A stretch of 64,000 nucleotides of DNA from Wolfiporia cocos (taxonomy: Eukaryota; Basidiomycota; Agaricomycetes; Polyporales; Phaeolaceae), in NCBI GenBank assembly GCA_029448655.1, contig JACCLO010000023.1:124001-188000 (forward strand). The letters run 5' to 3'. The translations under genes and the position numbers were made by a program. Positions 13,128-24,800 of this stretch are shown piece after piece (position 1 is the stretch's first letter; each line of letters begins with the position of its first letter). Below the pieces are notes generated by a model. The model had not been told where the DNA came from and searched no databases. It worked only from the letters and a program-made list of their open reading frames with translations.

Positions 13128-13584
13128 TCATGCGGCGGTAGTGGTGGGAGGCACACTCGGCGTGGCGCCGGCACCCTGCGCATTGATTTTAGAGGCCGCT
13201 GCGGCCATGCGCGCGTGTGCCTCATCGCGCTCTTCGTCGGGTCGCTTGATGATTTGCTCGAGCTTGAACCGCTTGCGTGCGGAGATGGGTGGGCAGTTGC
13301 GGATGAGGACGGTGTCGCCGTGCCGCAGTTCTGATGCTTGTCGGAAGCAAGTCACGCTGAAGAAGAGCATATATACACGCACCGTTGCGTTCGTCGTGAG
13401 TTAGGTACTTCTTGCTCCTCTCCATCCGCTACAACCCAGGTCAAATGGCGCGGATTCACGCATGTGCGAAGGCACACACCTTCCCCGTCCGAGGGTGCAT
13501 GATCCAGCGGGAGACAGTGACTGTCGCAGTCTTGTTCATAAAGCCGACCTTGGTGACGACTCCGGTGAACGCCATCGGCGGCAT
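13128..13584 (-). CDS. MRPS17: Mitochondrial ribosomal protein uS17m
   Basis: Exons 13584-13480, 13428-13383 and 13330-13128 give 117 residues. The bacterial S17 pattern is clear: GVVTKVGFMNKTATVTVSR, then HPRTGK, RMERSKKYLTHDE, and HGDTVLIRNCPPISARKRF. uS17 binds small-subunit rRNA early in assembly. The short N-terminus and Lys/Ala-rich C-terminal extension fit a fungal mitochondrial version rather than cytosolic uS17. The first in-frame ATG with the family start (MPPMAFTG) is at 13584; a second at 13575 is possible. It shares a 164-base divergent promoter region with VTI1. Confidence 0.9.
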
Positions 13585-13748
13585 GGTGGGCAACGAGCGG
13601 GAGGTCCTCGAGGTCGTCGGCGGTGGCAGAGACACAATTGCCAATTCAGCTGCACCGTAGGGTTAGGGGCAGCCAAACAGGCATCAATACGACTCGTGCC
13701 TGCTGTGGGAGCGCCGCAGTGGCAACTCACCCACACAGGCTTACGACG

Positions 13749-14661
13749 ATGGACAACTCGCCCACCGCGCTCTTCGACTCGTATGAGCAGGACTTCCAGC
13801 AGATCATACAGAGCATCCGCGAGAAGGTCGAGGGAGATGTGCAGGGCGAGCAGGCGGGTGAGTCGCCCGTTGCCGCTGTGCACTGCCGGGCTCACACCAC
13901 GCACAGAGCAGCGCAAGGCCGCGCTGCGCAGGGTCGAGATGGAGCTCGACGAGGCGGACGAGATGGTGCGTGCGCCGCCGCCGCCGCCCGCTGACCCGCC
14001 CCGCTGACCCGCCCGCGCCCGCCAGGTCTCGCAAATGGAGATAGAGATCCAGGGCATCCCGCAGTCCATCCGCCCGTCGTACCAGACGCGCATCCGCGGC
14101 GCCAAGGCCGAGCTGCAGCGCTACAAGAAGCTCGCGAAGGACCTCCACGCGCAGCTCGCGCGCGCGGACCTCATGGGCCCCGCGCGCCCCGGGATGGGCG
14201 CGCTCTCGGACGACCCGTACGGCGCGACGAGCGACCGGACGCGGCTGCTTGCGGGTACCGCGCTTTTGGAGGATGGGACGAGGAGGCTGGAGGAGAGCCA
14301 GCGGATCGCGCTGGAGACGGAGGAGCAGGGGTCGGATATTCTGAGGAGCTTGAGGGTGCAGCGGGAGCAGATTCAGAACGCAAGGGACACGGTGAGTGCA
14401 CCGTCGGTGATGGGAGGGACCGCCGCTGATTGATGCTTAGCTGGGCCGCGCGGACACCTCGATAGACCGGGCATCGGGCACGCTGAAGAAGATGATCAGA
14501 CGGTGCGTGCGCTTCGTGTGCTCTGTGTTGGTTTCCAAACGGCTTATAGCTGGATTTGACGCGCGTGCAGGATGTACCAGCAGCGTGTGGTCACCGCGGC
14601 CATCATCGTCGTTCTTGTCTTCTTGATCCTCATCATTCTATGGGCCAAACTCTGGCGTTGA
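13749..14661 (+). CDS. VTI1: Qb-SNARE Vti1
   Basis: Exons 13749-13857, 13907-13965, 14026-14391, 14441-14502 and 14571-14661 give 228 residues. An N-terminal three-helix bundle starts MDNSPTALFDSYEQDF. The SNARE helix runs from about 130 to 195 and contains the central-layer Gln in SLRVQREQI. It is followed directly by a single C-terminal membrane anchor (VVTAAIIVVLVFLILIILW) with only a few residues after it, the tail-anchored form expected for Vti1. Vti1 takes part in Golgi, endosome and vacuole fusion complexes with Qa, Qc and R SNAREs. Length and architecture match fungal orthologs. Confidence 0.94.
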
Positions 14662-14953
14662 CGCGGCTCCATGCGCGCGTAGGAGCGTGTTTGGGGTGGT
14701 GATGCTTCGGACGCGGGTGGCGGATTCTGGACGGCGCGGACGTGTTTCTAGCATGACATTATTTATGCATATCCTTTGTATTGCTTCTCTTTCTGTACTG
14801 TACGATCCCTTCCTTTCAGACGGGACCGAATGCAAGCTCCGGACAACGCGCGCTCATTGGACGGGCGCGCGCTCACATGATGCGGCGCGTGCGGACCGTA
14901 GGAAACGGGCGCGTCTCAAGGTTTGCATGCTGCTGTACAGTCCCTTACCCTCA

Positions 14954-14960
14954 TATAAAA
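14954..14960 (+). promoter_or_regulatory. Possible TATA box for the Mpv17-family gene
   Basis: TATAAAA lies 169 bases before the ATG at 15123 in a pyrimidine-rich leader. This is position and motif only. Confidence 0.3.
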
Positions 14961-15122
14961 TGACCCGCCCCATTTTCCCCGCACTCACCCCTTCCCCACA
15001 TCGCTTCCTTCTTCCCGTCACTCCCTCGCCTCCGCTCGCTCTCGGCGACCCCGTATTCGACTTGTGTCGCCAGCTTGATCCATCGTAGCTTCTCCGCTCT
15101 CGTATACTGAATATACTCCATT

Positions 15123-16079
15123 ATGGCCTCGTTCATGGCTGCTTTCAAGTGAGCCCAGTGCTTGAGCGGTGGACACGCGGCCGCCAGAGACTGACCACAT
15201 GGAATCCGTAGCGCGTCCCTGGTGCGCAGGCCGATGCTCACGCAATGCGCGACCGCTGGCTTCCTCTTCGGCATGGGTGATGTGGTCGCGCAGCAGGCCT
15301 TCGAAAAGAAGGGATCAAACCACGACGTGAGGCCTCCATCCACTGTCTCACCCCTATGCGAATCTGACAGCGCACAGCTCATCCGCACCGTGCGCACGAC
15401 GTTCTACGGCGGCGCCCTGTTCGGCCCGATCCTCGCCAAATGGCTCGGGTTCCTCAACCGCCTCCAGTTTTCCACGCCGCGCAAGGCGATCATGTATAAG
15501 GTGCGCTGGCATTGTTGTAGTCCTGCAGCGGGCATCACCTCACCACGATCGTTGATCAGGTGTACATGGACCAAGGGCTCTTTACCCCAGGTATGTGTCG
15601 TCAGCGCGCGCGGATCGACGTGAAATGAACACCCTCGGACGCTTTCCAGCCGTGGTCGGCTTCTTCTTTACGTCCATGACCCTCATGGAAGGAAAAGGCA
15701 TCGCGGACGTGCAGGACCGCATCAGCAGCGTGCGTTACTTCCCACCGATCATAGCTGTCAATGACGAGACTGACGCTCGCGATGCGCACAGTCGTACGCC
15801 CCGACGCTGCTGCGCAACTGGTGCGTCTTCATCCCGACGCAGGTGATCAACTTTGCGATCGTGCCGCCGCACCTGCGGTTCTTCACCATCGGCATCGTCT
15901 CGCTGTTCTGGAGTACGTCTTTGGCATGTATGCTGATGGATGACCTGCTGACTGGTGGTGCTGCAGATGCGTACCTCAGCGCTGTCAACGCGAGGAATGC
16001 TCGTGCGGCTGAGGCACTCTCTGCGCGGATGGTCGAGACCGTCAACGCTTCTGAGCTGGGCGCCGCAGAGAAGCTGTGA
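15123..16079 (+). CDS. Mpv17/PMP22-family organelle membrane protein (Sym1-like)
   Basis: Exons 15123-15148, 15212-15326, 15378-15500, 15560-15590, 15650-15729, 15792-15912 and 15967-16079 give 202 residues. Family signatures are RRPMLTQCATAGFLFGMGD near the N-terminus, a D(Q)GLFTP exon, GFFFTSMTLMEGK, and NWCVFIPTQVINFAIVPPHLR in the C-terminal signature region. Four hydrophobic segments are evident. Mpv17 and Sym1 sit in the mitochondrial inner membrane and PXMP2 in peroxisomes; sequence alone does not decide which applies here. The first exon is only 26 bases, and its splice to 15212 gives the usual N-ASLVRRP start. The 31-base exon is flanked by canonical GT-AG introns. Confidence 0.9.
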
Positions 16080-16572
16080 GCGGCTCGCATATACAACGAT
16101 CTAAACCGACAATGTTCTTGAATGCTCTATCTATTCTCGAGACCTAGAAAGCACATTCTGTCGCATATACCCGATAGACATAGACGACCACGCAGCTCAT
16201 AGACTTTCTTGTCATTTATTGTACGATTCAACGAGTGCGTTGTCCCCATCATATCGAGAATAACGCCAGCTGTTGAGTGATCGAGTCTGTGAACAGCCTT
16301 GTTTGAACCTACCGTGCTTGTGACGATCATCAATGATCGCATGCTACCAGACTCTTACCTGACGCGCAGAAATAAGATTGCCAGGCCTGGTCTAGGCCGC
16401 CATGAGGTGCTTCGATCGGTGCATGTCCCAGAATGGAAACAGACCTTCTAAATACGGAAGTTTCTGTGGTTAACTCGCTGTCAAGCAGCAGCTCTCCGCT
16501 CTAATTGACCGCCTTATATGACGGACCCTACAATGACGTCTTTCTCTCCATCCCTCACTCACTGCCGCAGCC
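16080..16572. other. Spacer upstream of nitrate reductase
   Basis: No gene is visible. It contains the 3' flank of the Mpv17-family gene and the presumed promoter of the nitrate reductase gene. I found no regulatory motif I would defend. Confidence 0.5.
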
Positions 16573-19500
16573 ATGCCCCGCTCACCCTCATCAGCGTCGA
16601 AGCAGCAGTTCCGCCCGCCCTGGAGCACCCCGCACACCGTCCGCCTGAAAGACCCGGAGGAATACCCAGCCTCGACGTCCAACTCTTCAGGCGCGAACGA
16701 CCCCTCGCAGCACCGCCCCGGCGCGCGCACGGGCGAGGACGGTGGCAGGAAGGCGGGGTCGTACGGCGACTTTGAGGAGAGGCAGGGCGTGCACCCCGAT
16801 GAGGACGAGCGCGTGACGCGCGAGCAGACGCTGCGCGATTCGCAGAAGAGCTACGAGCGGAAGATTGAGGAGGTGAGGGACAGGGGGGGTCTGGAGGCGC
16901 TGTTGAAGGATCCGAAGGTTGTCGTTACCGTGAGGGATGTGAAGCAGGCGGTTCCTAAGTGAGTGGGTTGTTCGGCGGTGGAGGTGCTAATGCTGATTTT
17001 GTGCGTATAGCTTTAAGCTCCTGGACCCGAGGGTATGTTTTATTGCGATATACGCGATGAAGAGCTAACGTATTTAGCGCGTTAGCACCATGCGTTTGCG
17101 CGTTTCGTTCTCCCCATCGCCGAGTCTGCGATCAAGTCTCAGGAGTGGCCAGGGAAAGAGCATTCTGAGGATAAAGAGGCCAAAGCAGACGACAAAAAGG
17201 GAGGGGACGAGGAAAAGGACGGTGAGAAGGAGCAGGATGACACGCATAAAACCGAAAAGAAGGACCAGGGGAAAGAGAAAGATAAGAAGGACGGTGATGA
17301 AAGCGACATTGATCCTGAGACGGAGCGTATGCTCTCCATTATCATCGAGGAAATACGCGCTGCGAAAATACTCTCTAACAACGATGGCAGGGTGCACACG
17401 CCGCTCAAGCTATTAGATGATGACGCGGAGGAACAGCTCGAGAGCAAGATCAGTGTCGACGATCAGTAAGCGCCCAACTAACCACAATCCGCGTTATATG
17501 CAGGCATATATTAACCACTACTGACAGAGCAACTCCGGACTCGTGGATCCCGCGCTCGAAGCATCTTCTGCGCCTAACGGGAAAACATCCTCTTAATGCT
17601 GAACCTAACCTCACCGCACTCTTTGAGGCGGGTATGATCACTCCGACCAAGTCTGTACCTCGCTGCTTTGCCAGTCTCTACTTCCTAACCGCAGTCGCAA
17701 TAGATTGCACTACGTTCGGAATCATGGTCCAGTTGCTCTCCTGGATTGGGACTCGCATCGACTGTCTGTATCCGTATACACCGATCCCGAGCTCAAGGGC
17801 GAGGGAGTATCGGAGAATACCAAATTCACGACCGACGAAACCGGCGAGTCTGTCGCGACGCGTGAGTGGTCGATGGACGAGATTGCAGACGGACAATTCC
17901 ATGTCGTCGAGCTTCCCATCACGATTGCTTGTGACGGGAGTAAGCGTTGCGTCCATAACTCCATTTGAGAGCATTGTTGACCCTCGTGATGATTGTAGAT
18001 CGACGCAAAGAGGTGAATATGATCAAACGCTCTGCTGGTTACGACTGGTCTGCTTCCGGTACGTTGGGGGGGATCTCAGCCGATGCTTTGCACTGAATTG
18101 GTCCAGGCGTTTCTACTTGCATCTGGCGCGGGATATTCCTACGCGACTTGCTCTTGGCGACTGGTCTCAAGACTGGATTCGAAAGTGAGGACTGGTGAGT
18201 AGTAGTGCTCATATCGTCGGAAGAGTGTAGTCAATGATGTGCTCGCGATTCAGGTTTCTTCATATGGAAGGTTCGCTCTGCGTGCATCTTCTATCGGGAT
18301 CTGCTTTCTTAGCGTGTACATCAAATCAGGTGCGGACCAATGCTCCGAGGGAACATATGCAACGTCGATACCTCTAGCTCATGCAATGGATCCCACGAAT
18401 GACGTGATGCTCGCGTTTGGGCAGAACGGGCGGGTTCTGCATCCCGATCACGGTTATGTATGTCCCAATCGCTTCAAAATGTATGCAAATTCGGCAAACA
18501 CTGATGACTTACCTCCCAAAGCCACTACGCATCATCATTCCAGTACGTTGCGGACAGCTCTGAGCTCACAAACCATTCACGACCGTCAAACAGGGTTTCG
18601 TTGGAGGACGGCAAGTCAAGTGGCTGAAGAAGGTAGCTGTAGCAGTGGATGTATGTGCTTGAGACGCTCACGTATTAATTCAACAACGGTCAGATATGGA
18701 TCGCCAAGGAGGCCAATACTTCACACTATCGTACGTCATTTCAACATGTCTTGTATCACTGATGTTTAATGTGCGAACAGACATCTGGGATAATAAAGTG
18801 AGAGGTTCCAAACTGCGTCGTGCGGCCTTACATACGCGATGCGACAGGTCGTTCCACCAATGATTGACTCAAAGGAACATCCTCTGGCGAGTGCATTCTT
18901 CTATCTCGAGGATTCTGGGTGCTATGAGCAAGTAAGAAGTGACAAGCGCGCCAGTATCTAGTGACTAAATATCGACCGCAGATCCTGCAATCTATTATCT
19001 GCAAACCAAGTCATGATGAGCGAGTGCCTCTTCCCACCGGAGAAGGCGGGTTCGACCAACTCTACAAAATCGAAGGCTTTGCGTACGACGGGGCCGGAAC
19101 AAAGATTCAACGCGTGGAATTGTCCCTTGATGGTGGTAAGACGTGGAAGTATTGTCTGAGACAATTCTTGGATAAGCCATTGAGGTGGATGTCGTGGACA
19201 CACTCCCTGCCGTCGGCTGATTGTTTATCGTACTACAGGCATGGGACGAAACATTGGGCCTGGGTATTCTGGTAATGTTCCGCCTTACTCGAAGGGCGCT
19301 GCGTTCAGAGACTGACCTTAATCTAGGTCTTGCGAAGTTCGCTTCGGCGACTTGGCGAATTGCCAAGAGATTATTGTAAGAGCATTTGATACCAAGAAGA
19401 ACACGCAGCCTGAACAGTGCGCCTTCATCCTTGATCGTATTGGCTGTCGACTAATATGAATTAATGTTTCGCATCAGCCTGACTTGGTATGTCCACATTC

Positions 19501-21570
19501 GTCCCGGCCTACCTCTCCTATCTGACCACAAATTGCAGGAACGTCATGGTGAGCTCCATACGCGCTACATTTCCTCATAATTGATAGTTTGGCACCCACA
19601 GGGAATGATGAAGTAAGTGAATGTCTCGCCTACATTTACTTCTAGCACACCGTCTGTATCTACAGCAACTCTTGGTATCGCGTTCGGCCTTCCCTGGAGA
19701 CCGATCCGAAGACGAAACAGCTTGTCCTCCACTTCCGCCATCCCGTCGCTCCGGGTCAGGACAAGGGAGGTTGGATGAGACCGAACAAGGTAGAAGAGAT
19801 CCAATCGCAGTCGCAGAGCTCGTCCAATAAGACATTCTCGCTCGAAGAAGTGCGAAAGCATGACAAGAAAGTGAGCGATATTTTAAGATGTAGACCAGTG
19901 AACTAATTCAACAATGCACCACCGAGGATGACGCCTGGATTGTCCTCGATGGAAAGGTGTATGATGTCACATCTGTACTAGAGTGGCACCCTGGTGCTGC
20001 ACTCCTTTGACTTTGCTTCAGACATACGCTGACGGCAATCACACAGGTGGAGCTGGCGCAATATTGGGCTACGCAGGAAAGGCCACCGTTGAGGCGACAA
20101 ATGAGGTACGCAAAATCGTAGCTGCAGAGATGTCAGTGGTATGACAACCGCGTTCCCATCTCCAGTACAATGGCATCCACGATCAGTGTACGTCCACCTA
20201 CATCCCGTCTCCACTTCGTGATTTGGACCTTGTCCACCAGATGCGAACAGCAAACGAGATGAATGTTTTATCGGCGTCCTTTCGAAGGAGGGCATGGATG
20301 CGATGCGCAAAGATGCTGAAAGGGTCTCGAAGGAACTGGCGAAGCTCAAAGAAGAGCGCAAGGACTACGCACTCCAACCGGACTCGTATATTGCAGTTAA
20401 GCTGGTAAAGCGCAAGGAGATCACGCACGATACGAGGTAACGTCTACTATTTATAAGCTCAGTATCCGCAAGTGTTTTACTCTTGGACGCAGACTATATA
20501 CATTCGAGCTTCCGAAGAGGCCCAACGGTGAACACGGCATTCTAGCTCTACCGATCTGTCAGCATATCAAGATCGTAAGCGGATCTGCAAATATATATTG
20601 TCCTGATATGCTAACGTGAAATGCGCATATATAGGCGCTACATTTCGAAGATCAAGCTGTGTTACGGTCGTACACTCCCGTCAGACCAGTCCTACCACAT
20701 GAGGAAGATGGCACCTTCGATCTCCTGATCAAAGCATATCTGCCGACCGAAGATGGCCCGTTCCCCCCTGGAGGTACTCTATCAAATTACCTCGATGTGA
20801 TGCAAGAAGGTAAGTATTCGGATTATGGTGTACTGCTGGCGCATTAACATGAGGACACCGCAGGCGAGGAAATCGATATCCGCGGGCCAAATGGTCATAT
20901 CGTCTACAAAGGGCATGGTGAATTTAAAGTCGACGGCAAGTCGCATTGTTTCAAGAAGGTGCTTGTTTGCGTACTACTAATGTGCAAATCCCAACCATCA
21001 TGCTAATCGCCGCAGGTTAATCTCGTCTCTGGAGGTAGTGGACTCACACCACACTGGCAACTCATACATGCGATACTCAGCGATAAGAGCGATGAAACGC
21101 TGATCTCAATCATTGATAGGTTTGCGGATCAGCACTCGATAACGAAAGATAACTCATTGTTTCCGCACAGCAACAAAACATACGAAGACATTCTCATGCG
21201 CGAGGAGCTGCAAGAGTACGCAGACAAGCATCCGAAGAGGTTCAAGCTATGGCATTGCCTGTCGAAGCCACCCGAAGACAAAGAATGGAAGGTTAGTGAC
21301 TACGAAGTAGCACACGCTGCTCATACTAATATATCCTGCTCACCCCGTCTAGCATACAAAAGGGCATCTCGACAAGAACATCATGTAAGTGCGTTGGTCG
21401 CGGCGTGATCACATACTGATGTTCAAACTAGGGAGGAGCATTTCTATGCAGCACACGATGGCGACACTGCAACATTCCTTTGTGGACCTCCCGGCATGAT
21501 TCAGAAGGCCGCAGTACCCGCGTTGAAAGAGATGGGTTTCGAATCAGGCAAGACATTGTTCGGCTTCTGA
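16573..21570 (+). CDS. niaD: Assimilatory nitrate reductase, 32 exons
   Basis: Exons: 16573-16958, 17011-17032, 17086-17465, 17528-17650, 17704-17939, 17999-18058, 18107-18194, 18254-18270, 18330-18457, 18522-18542, 18594-18650, 18694-18730, 18781-18797, 18848-18931, 18982-19184, 19239-19271, 19327-19416, 19478-19486, 19539-19548, 19602-19612, 19666-19870, 19927-19993, 20047-20105, 20166-20187, 20241-20436, 20493-20574, 20635-20809, 20864-20958, 21016-21119, 21171-21291, 21353-21384, 21432-21570. They encode 1102 residues. The molybdenum cofactor domain starts near 265, with cofactor Cys380 in ACDGNRRKE. The dimer region contains GMMNNSWYRV. Cytochrome b5 has HPGG at His760. The FAD site is RSYTP at 892 and the NAD(P)H site includes GGSGLTP and CGPPGM. 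This cytosolic enzyme reduces nitrate to nitrite. An N-terminal extension of about 263 residues includes a Lys/Glu/Asp-rich stretch. No nitrite reductase or nitrate transporter is adjacent. The acceptor at 19926 (GAG) is the least certain junction. Confidence 0.93.
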
Positions 21571-21813
21571 ATTGTGAATCCCACCGGACCGGCCAGGTGT
21601 TAGTCTATGTATAATCACGGTTTGTGGTGTAATGAAGGCTGTGAATGTTAAGTGACTATGGTACGATTATAGAATATGTACAGTAGTAAAACAACCAAAG
21701 CGGATCCGTCCAGTAAAGAAAGCAGAGCAACCAGTAGGCAGGATGTATGATGTATTACAATATCAGAGAGTGGATGTCATAATTGGAGTCTGGATGTCGT
21801 GAGATGCAATCGT

Positions 21814-24800
21814 CTATGCGTCTTTCACCGGTCGATCAGTACTGTAAGCCCGGTTGACATCGGACAATCCGATCCCATGTATGTGGTACTGTTCACCGAC
21901 AAGCTCTTTTGTAGCCACCATAAGTTTGTCCAGTCGTAGGACAATGCCGAAGGCGGTCGTGATGCCCACGGCGAAGGTTCTGTACGATAGAATATGAATG
22001 AGGAGCGTGGAACGGGCGAGATACGATGAACCCACAAATATTGCTCATTTTCAAGTGTATCGATAGTCATGGTACGAGGCAGGCCATAATCATCATCAGC
22101 CTCATGTCTGACGATGTTCAGCCCGTGTGTGTGCACCATGAAGCGATCGAGCAGCGGACACGGTGTAATTTGCGGCAGCGGATTGCCGGTGCGCAACGCC
22201 GTAGATATCAGGCCTGCATAACAATGAATGACAAGTGTCGATCAAGTGAATGTGTACGCACTGATCACAGCGAGGACATCGCCCTGGAAGTCGGCATCCA
22301 AGAACCGTGTGCGGCGGAGGAACGCTCGAGACCATGCCGGCTCCAATTTCTCAACGACAGACATCAGGTGGGACAGGTGGAACGCAATCTCCCTAAGCTC
22401 ATGTCAGAGTAAGTTTACGAATAGCCTAGCTGACATACATCTGAAGCTCGAGGATTCGTTGATACCGGCTTGCAGGCCATTTACCGCGTAGAGAGAACTG
22501 CGGAACGGTGAGCCATCACGCGGCCTCTATCTGTCTCATACTGACCTCGTAAATGATATTGGTCTTTAGTACCACCGATCGCTTGAGCTTCATCCGGATC
22601 GCCACCAGCGCTTGCACGATCTGGCCTTTGTCGAGTTCATGACGCCCGCGAGTGTTCGCAAAAGAGACTATCGAGCAGTACGCTGAGCCCAGCTCGGAAA
22701 CTGTGGTCGACAGCATCGCGCGCTGATAGCGGCGGAGTGTGGTGGACGGTGGGAGCAGAGAGAATATGCTACGTAGGAATGAAGATGTCAGCAAAAGGTC
22801 TCTCGATGATGTTCAAGCCAACTTACAAAGCTGCCGTCACACCACACACGACGAGAGTGAATCTCCTCTGGTACAGACCGTCAGCCAACGCAACCAAGCG
22901 AATGCACATTGAGAGAGCACTCACCCAAGCAAGGTCCCATCCGTAGAAATGGAAGATCAGAGGATAGTGTGAATTTTGCCACGAGAACCCGTAAACCTAT
23001 ATAAGCATCGTTTTAGAATTGTCAATCCGGGAAGAACTGGAAAAAGCTCACAAGCGAGATGTTGACAAACAGCAGAATATTCGTCATGGCCGGGACAGGC
23101 CAATATAGACGCGCATAGTAAACGAATGGGAAGCACACTCCAAAAGTGGCCGCGAAGCCGTACGGATTTCCTGTGCCCCTGCCAGCAGAGATATACCTGC
23201 AGTGCAATGTAAATCGGAAAGTCACTTTCATGAGTTGAATGACCCACCATAGCACCAGTCCAACCACAGCTCCCGTGAAGGTAGCGAAGAAACGCGCTAC
23301 TAGCCCGAAGGTAGTGTCTCCACGAAAACGAGCAAGAGTGAGTTGCCCCATGAAACTGCGCGTCGCCGTTGAGGACAACCCAAACAGAACTAAGCAGAAA
23401 CTCACATTCCCCACACAAAACGCTCCTCTGTGGAGACGTCAATAGACGCGGCACGTCAGTGAACGGAATGACGCACCATATGCAAAATGAGCAGTGCTCT
23501 TCAGGAAACTTGGAATGGACAATATGACTGTAGATGAACTTAGCAACAGTCATTTCTGAGTATAATGGAGACGTTACCCGTCAAGAGCCCGGCCTTGACG
23601 GCGAACATGACATTCCCGCCACCAAGGGAGAATATGGCTGTGTGCACCCATGCCATAATGTGTTCAAATAGATTTGATGGCGGAAGTGCGTCCGGGTGCC
23701 GCCGAGAAGCCATTCCGAGGTCTTCATCCCACTCGGTTTCCATTCCCGGGATAATATCTGAGTGATTGTGAATATAACGGAGAGCAGACAGGGTCATCTC
23801 GACTGACCAGGGTCCTCGTCATCATCTTGCTCGGCTTCTATCGTGTTTTCATAGCGTCCGGTTTGCCAAACCCTTGAAAGAGGGAAGCTCGGAAGCCACA
23901 ACCGCGCCTTTTTGTTCTGCTCTTCCATTTTGGTGATCGCGTCCAACTGTAATATCTGAGTGCGCATACTTCGGAGACTCTGATGGAACGACGTACGACT
24001 TCGATGAGAATGCAGGCAACCTGGATAAGGTGATACTGGTACATGTAGCAATGGAATAGATAACGATGTGGCGGCGGTTCGATGGTGCCCTCCGGCGAGC
24101 CAACGTGAGTGGGATCGAACGCGGAACGGTATGGATCCAGCACACGCAGCCTGGGCAAACGTCAGCGCGCAAACGACACGACCAGACGGCTGCATACCGG
24201 TAGTCCTTGCGGAAGCGAGTGAGCGCGTCGACGATGTTGTCCTTCATGCGCATCAGCTCCGCCAGGTGCAATGCTCTGATGTCCTCGATCGCGGTGCGCC
24301 CCGCAAAGCTGCCCGAGCGCACGCGCGCGATCCACGTCTTGACGTGCCTGAGGACGTCCGTGCACGCGCCGAGCAGCTCGTCGCAGCTCTCACTCAGGAG
24401 CACGACGAACTGCTCCGTCGTGTCGGGCATGTCGGGGTGCGAGAGGCGCGTCGCCTCGAGCGCGAGGTAGCGCTGCGACTCGAACACGGCGACCGCGGCC
24501 TCCGCGGAGTCGGGGTGCGGCCCGGCGAGCGAGTGCGCGAGGTGGAGGAGCGAGAAGTGCAGGCGCTGGTTCTGGCTGTCCTCCTCGTGGCGCCGGAGGC
24601 GCAGGTTGATGTGCCGCGAGAGCGTGAGGCGGAGCGAGGACCCGCTCGGGTTCCGCCGCCCGTGCGCGCCGCGCTTGTGCCCCCGCCCGCGCTCGCCGTC
24701 GGGGCTCGCGGGGCGGGACGTGACGGGCGTCGTGCTCCACGCGATGGCGTCCGCGCGCGCCTGCACGGGCGTGGCCGGGGGCGAGGCGAGCGGCGTGCTC

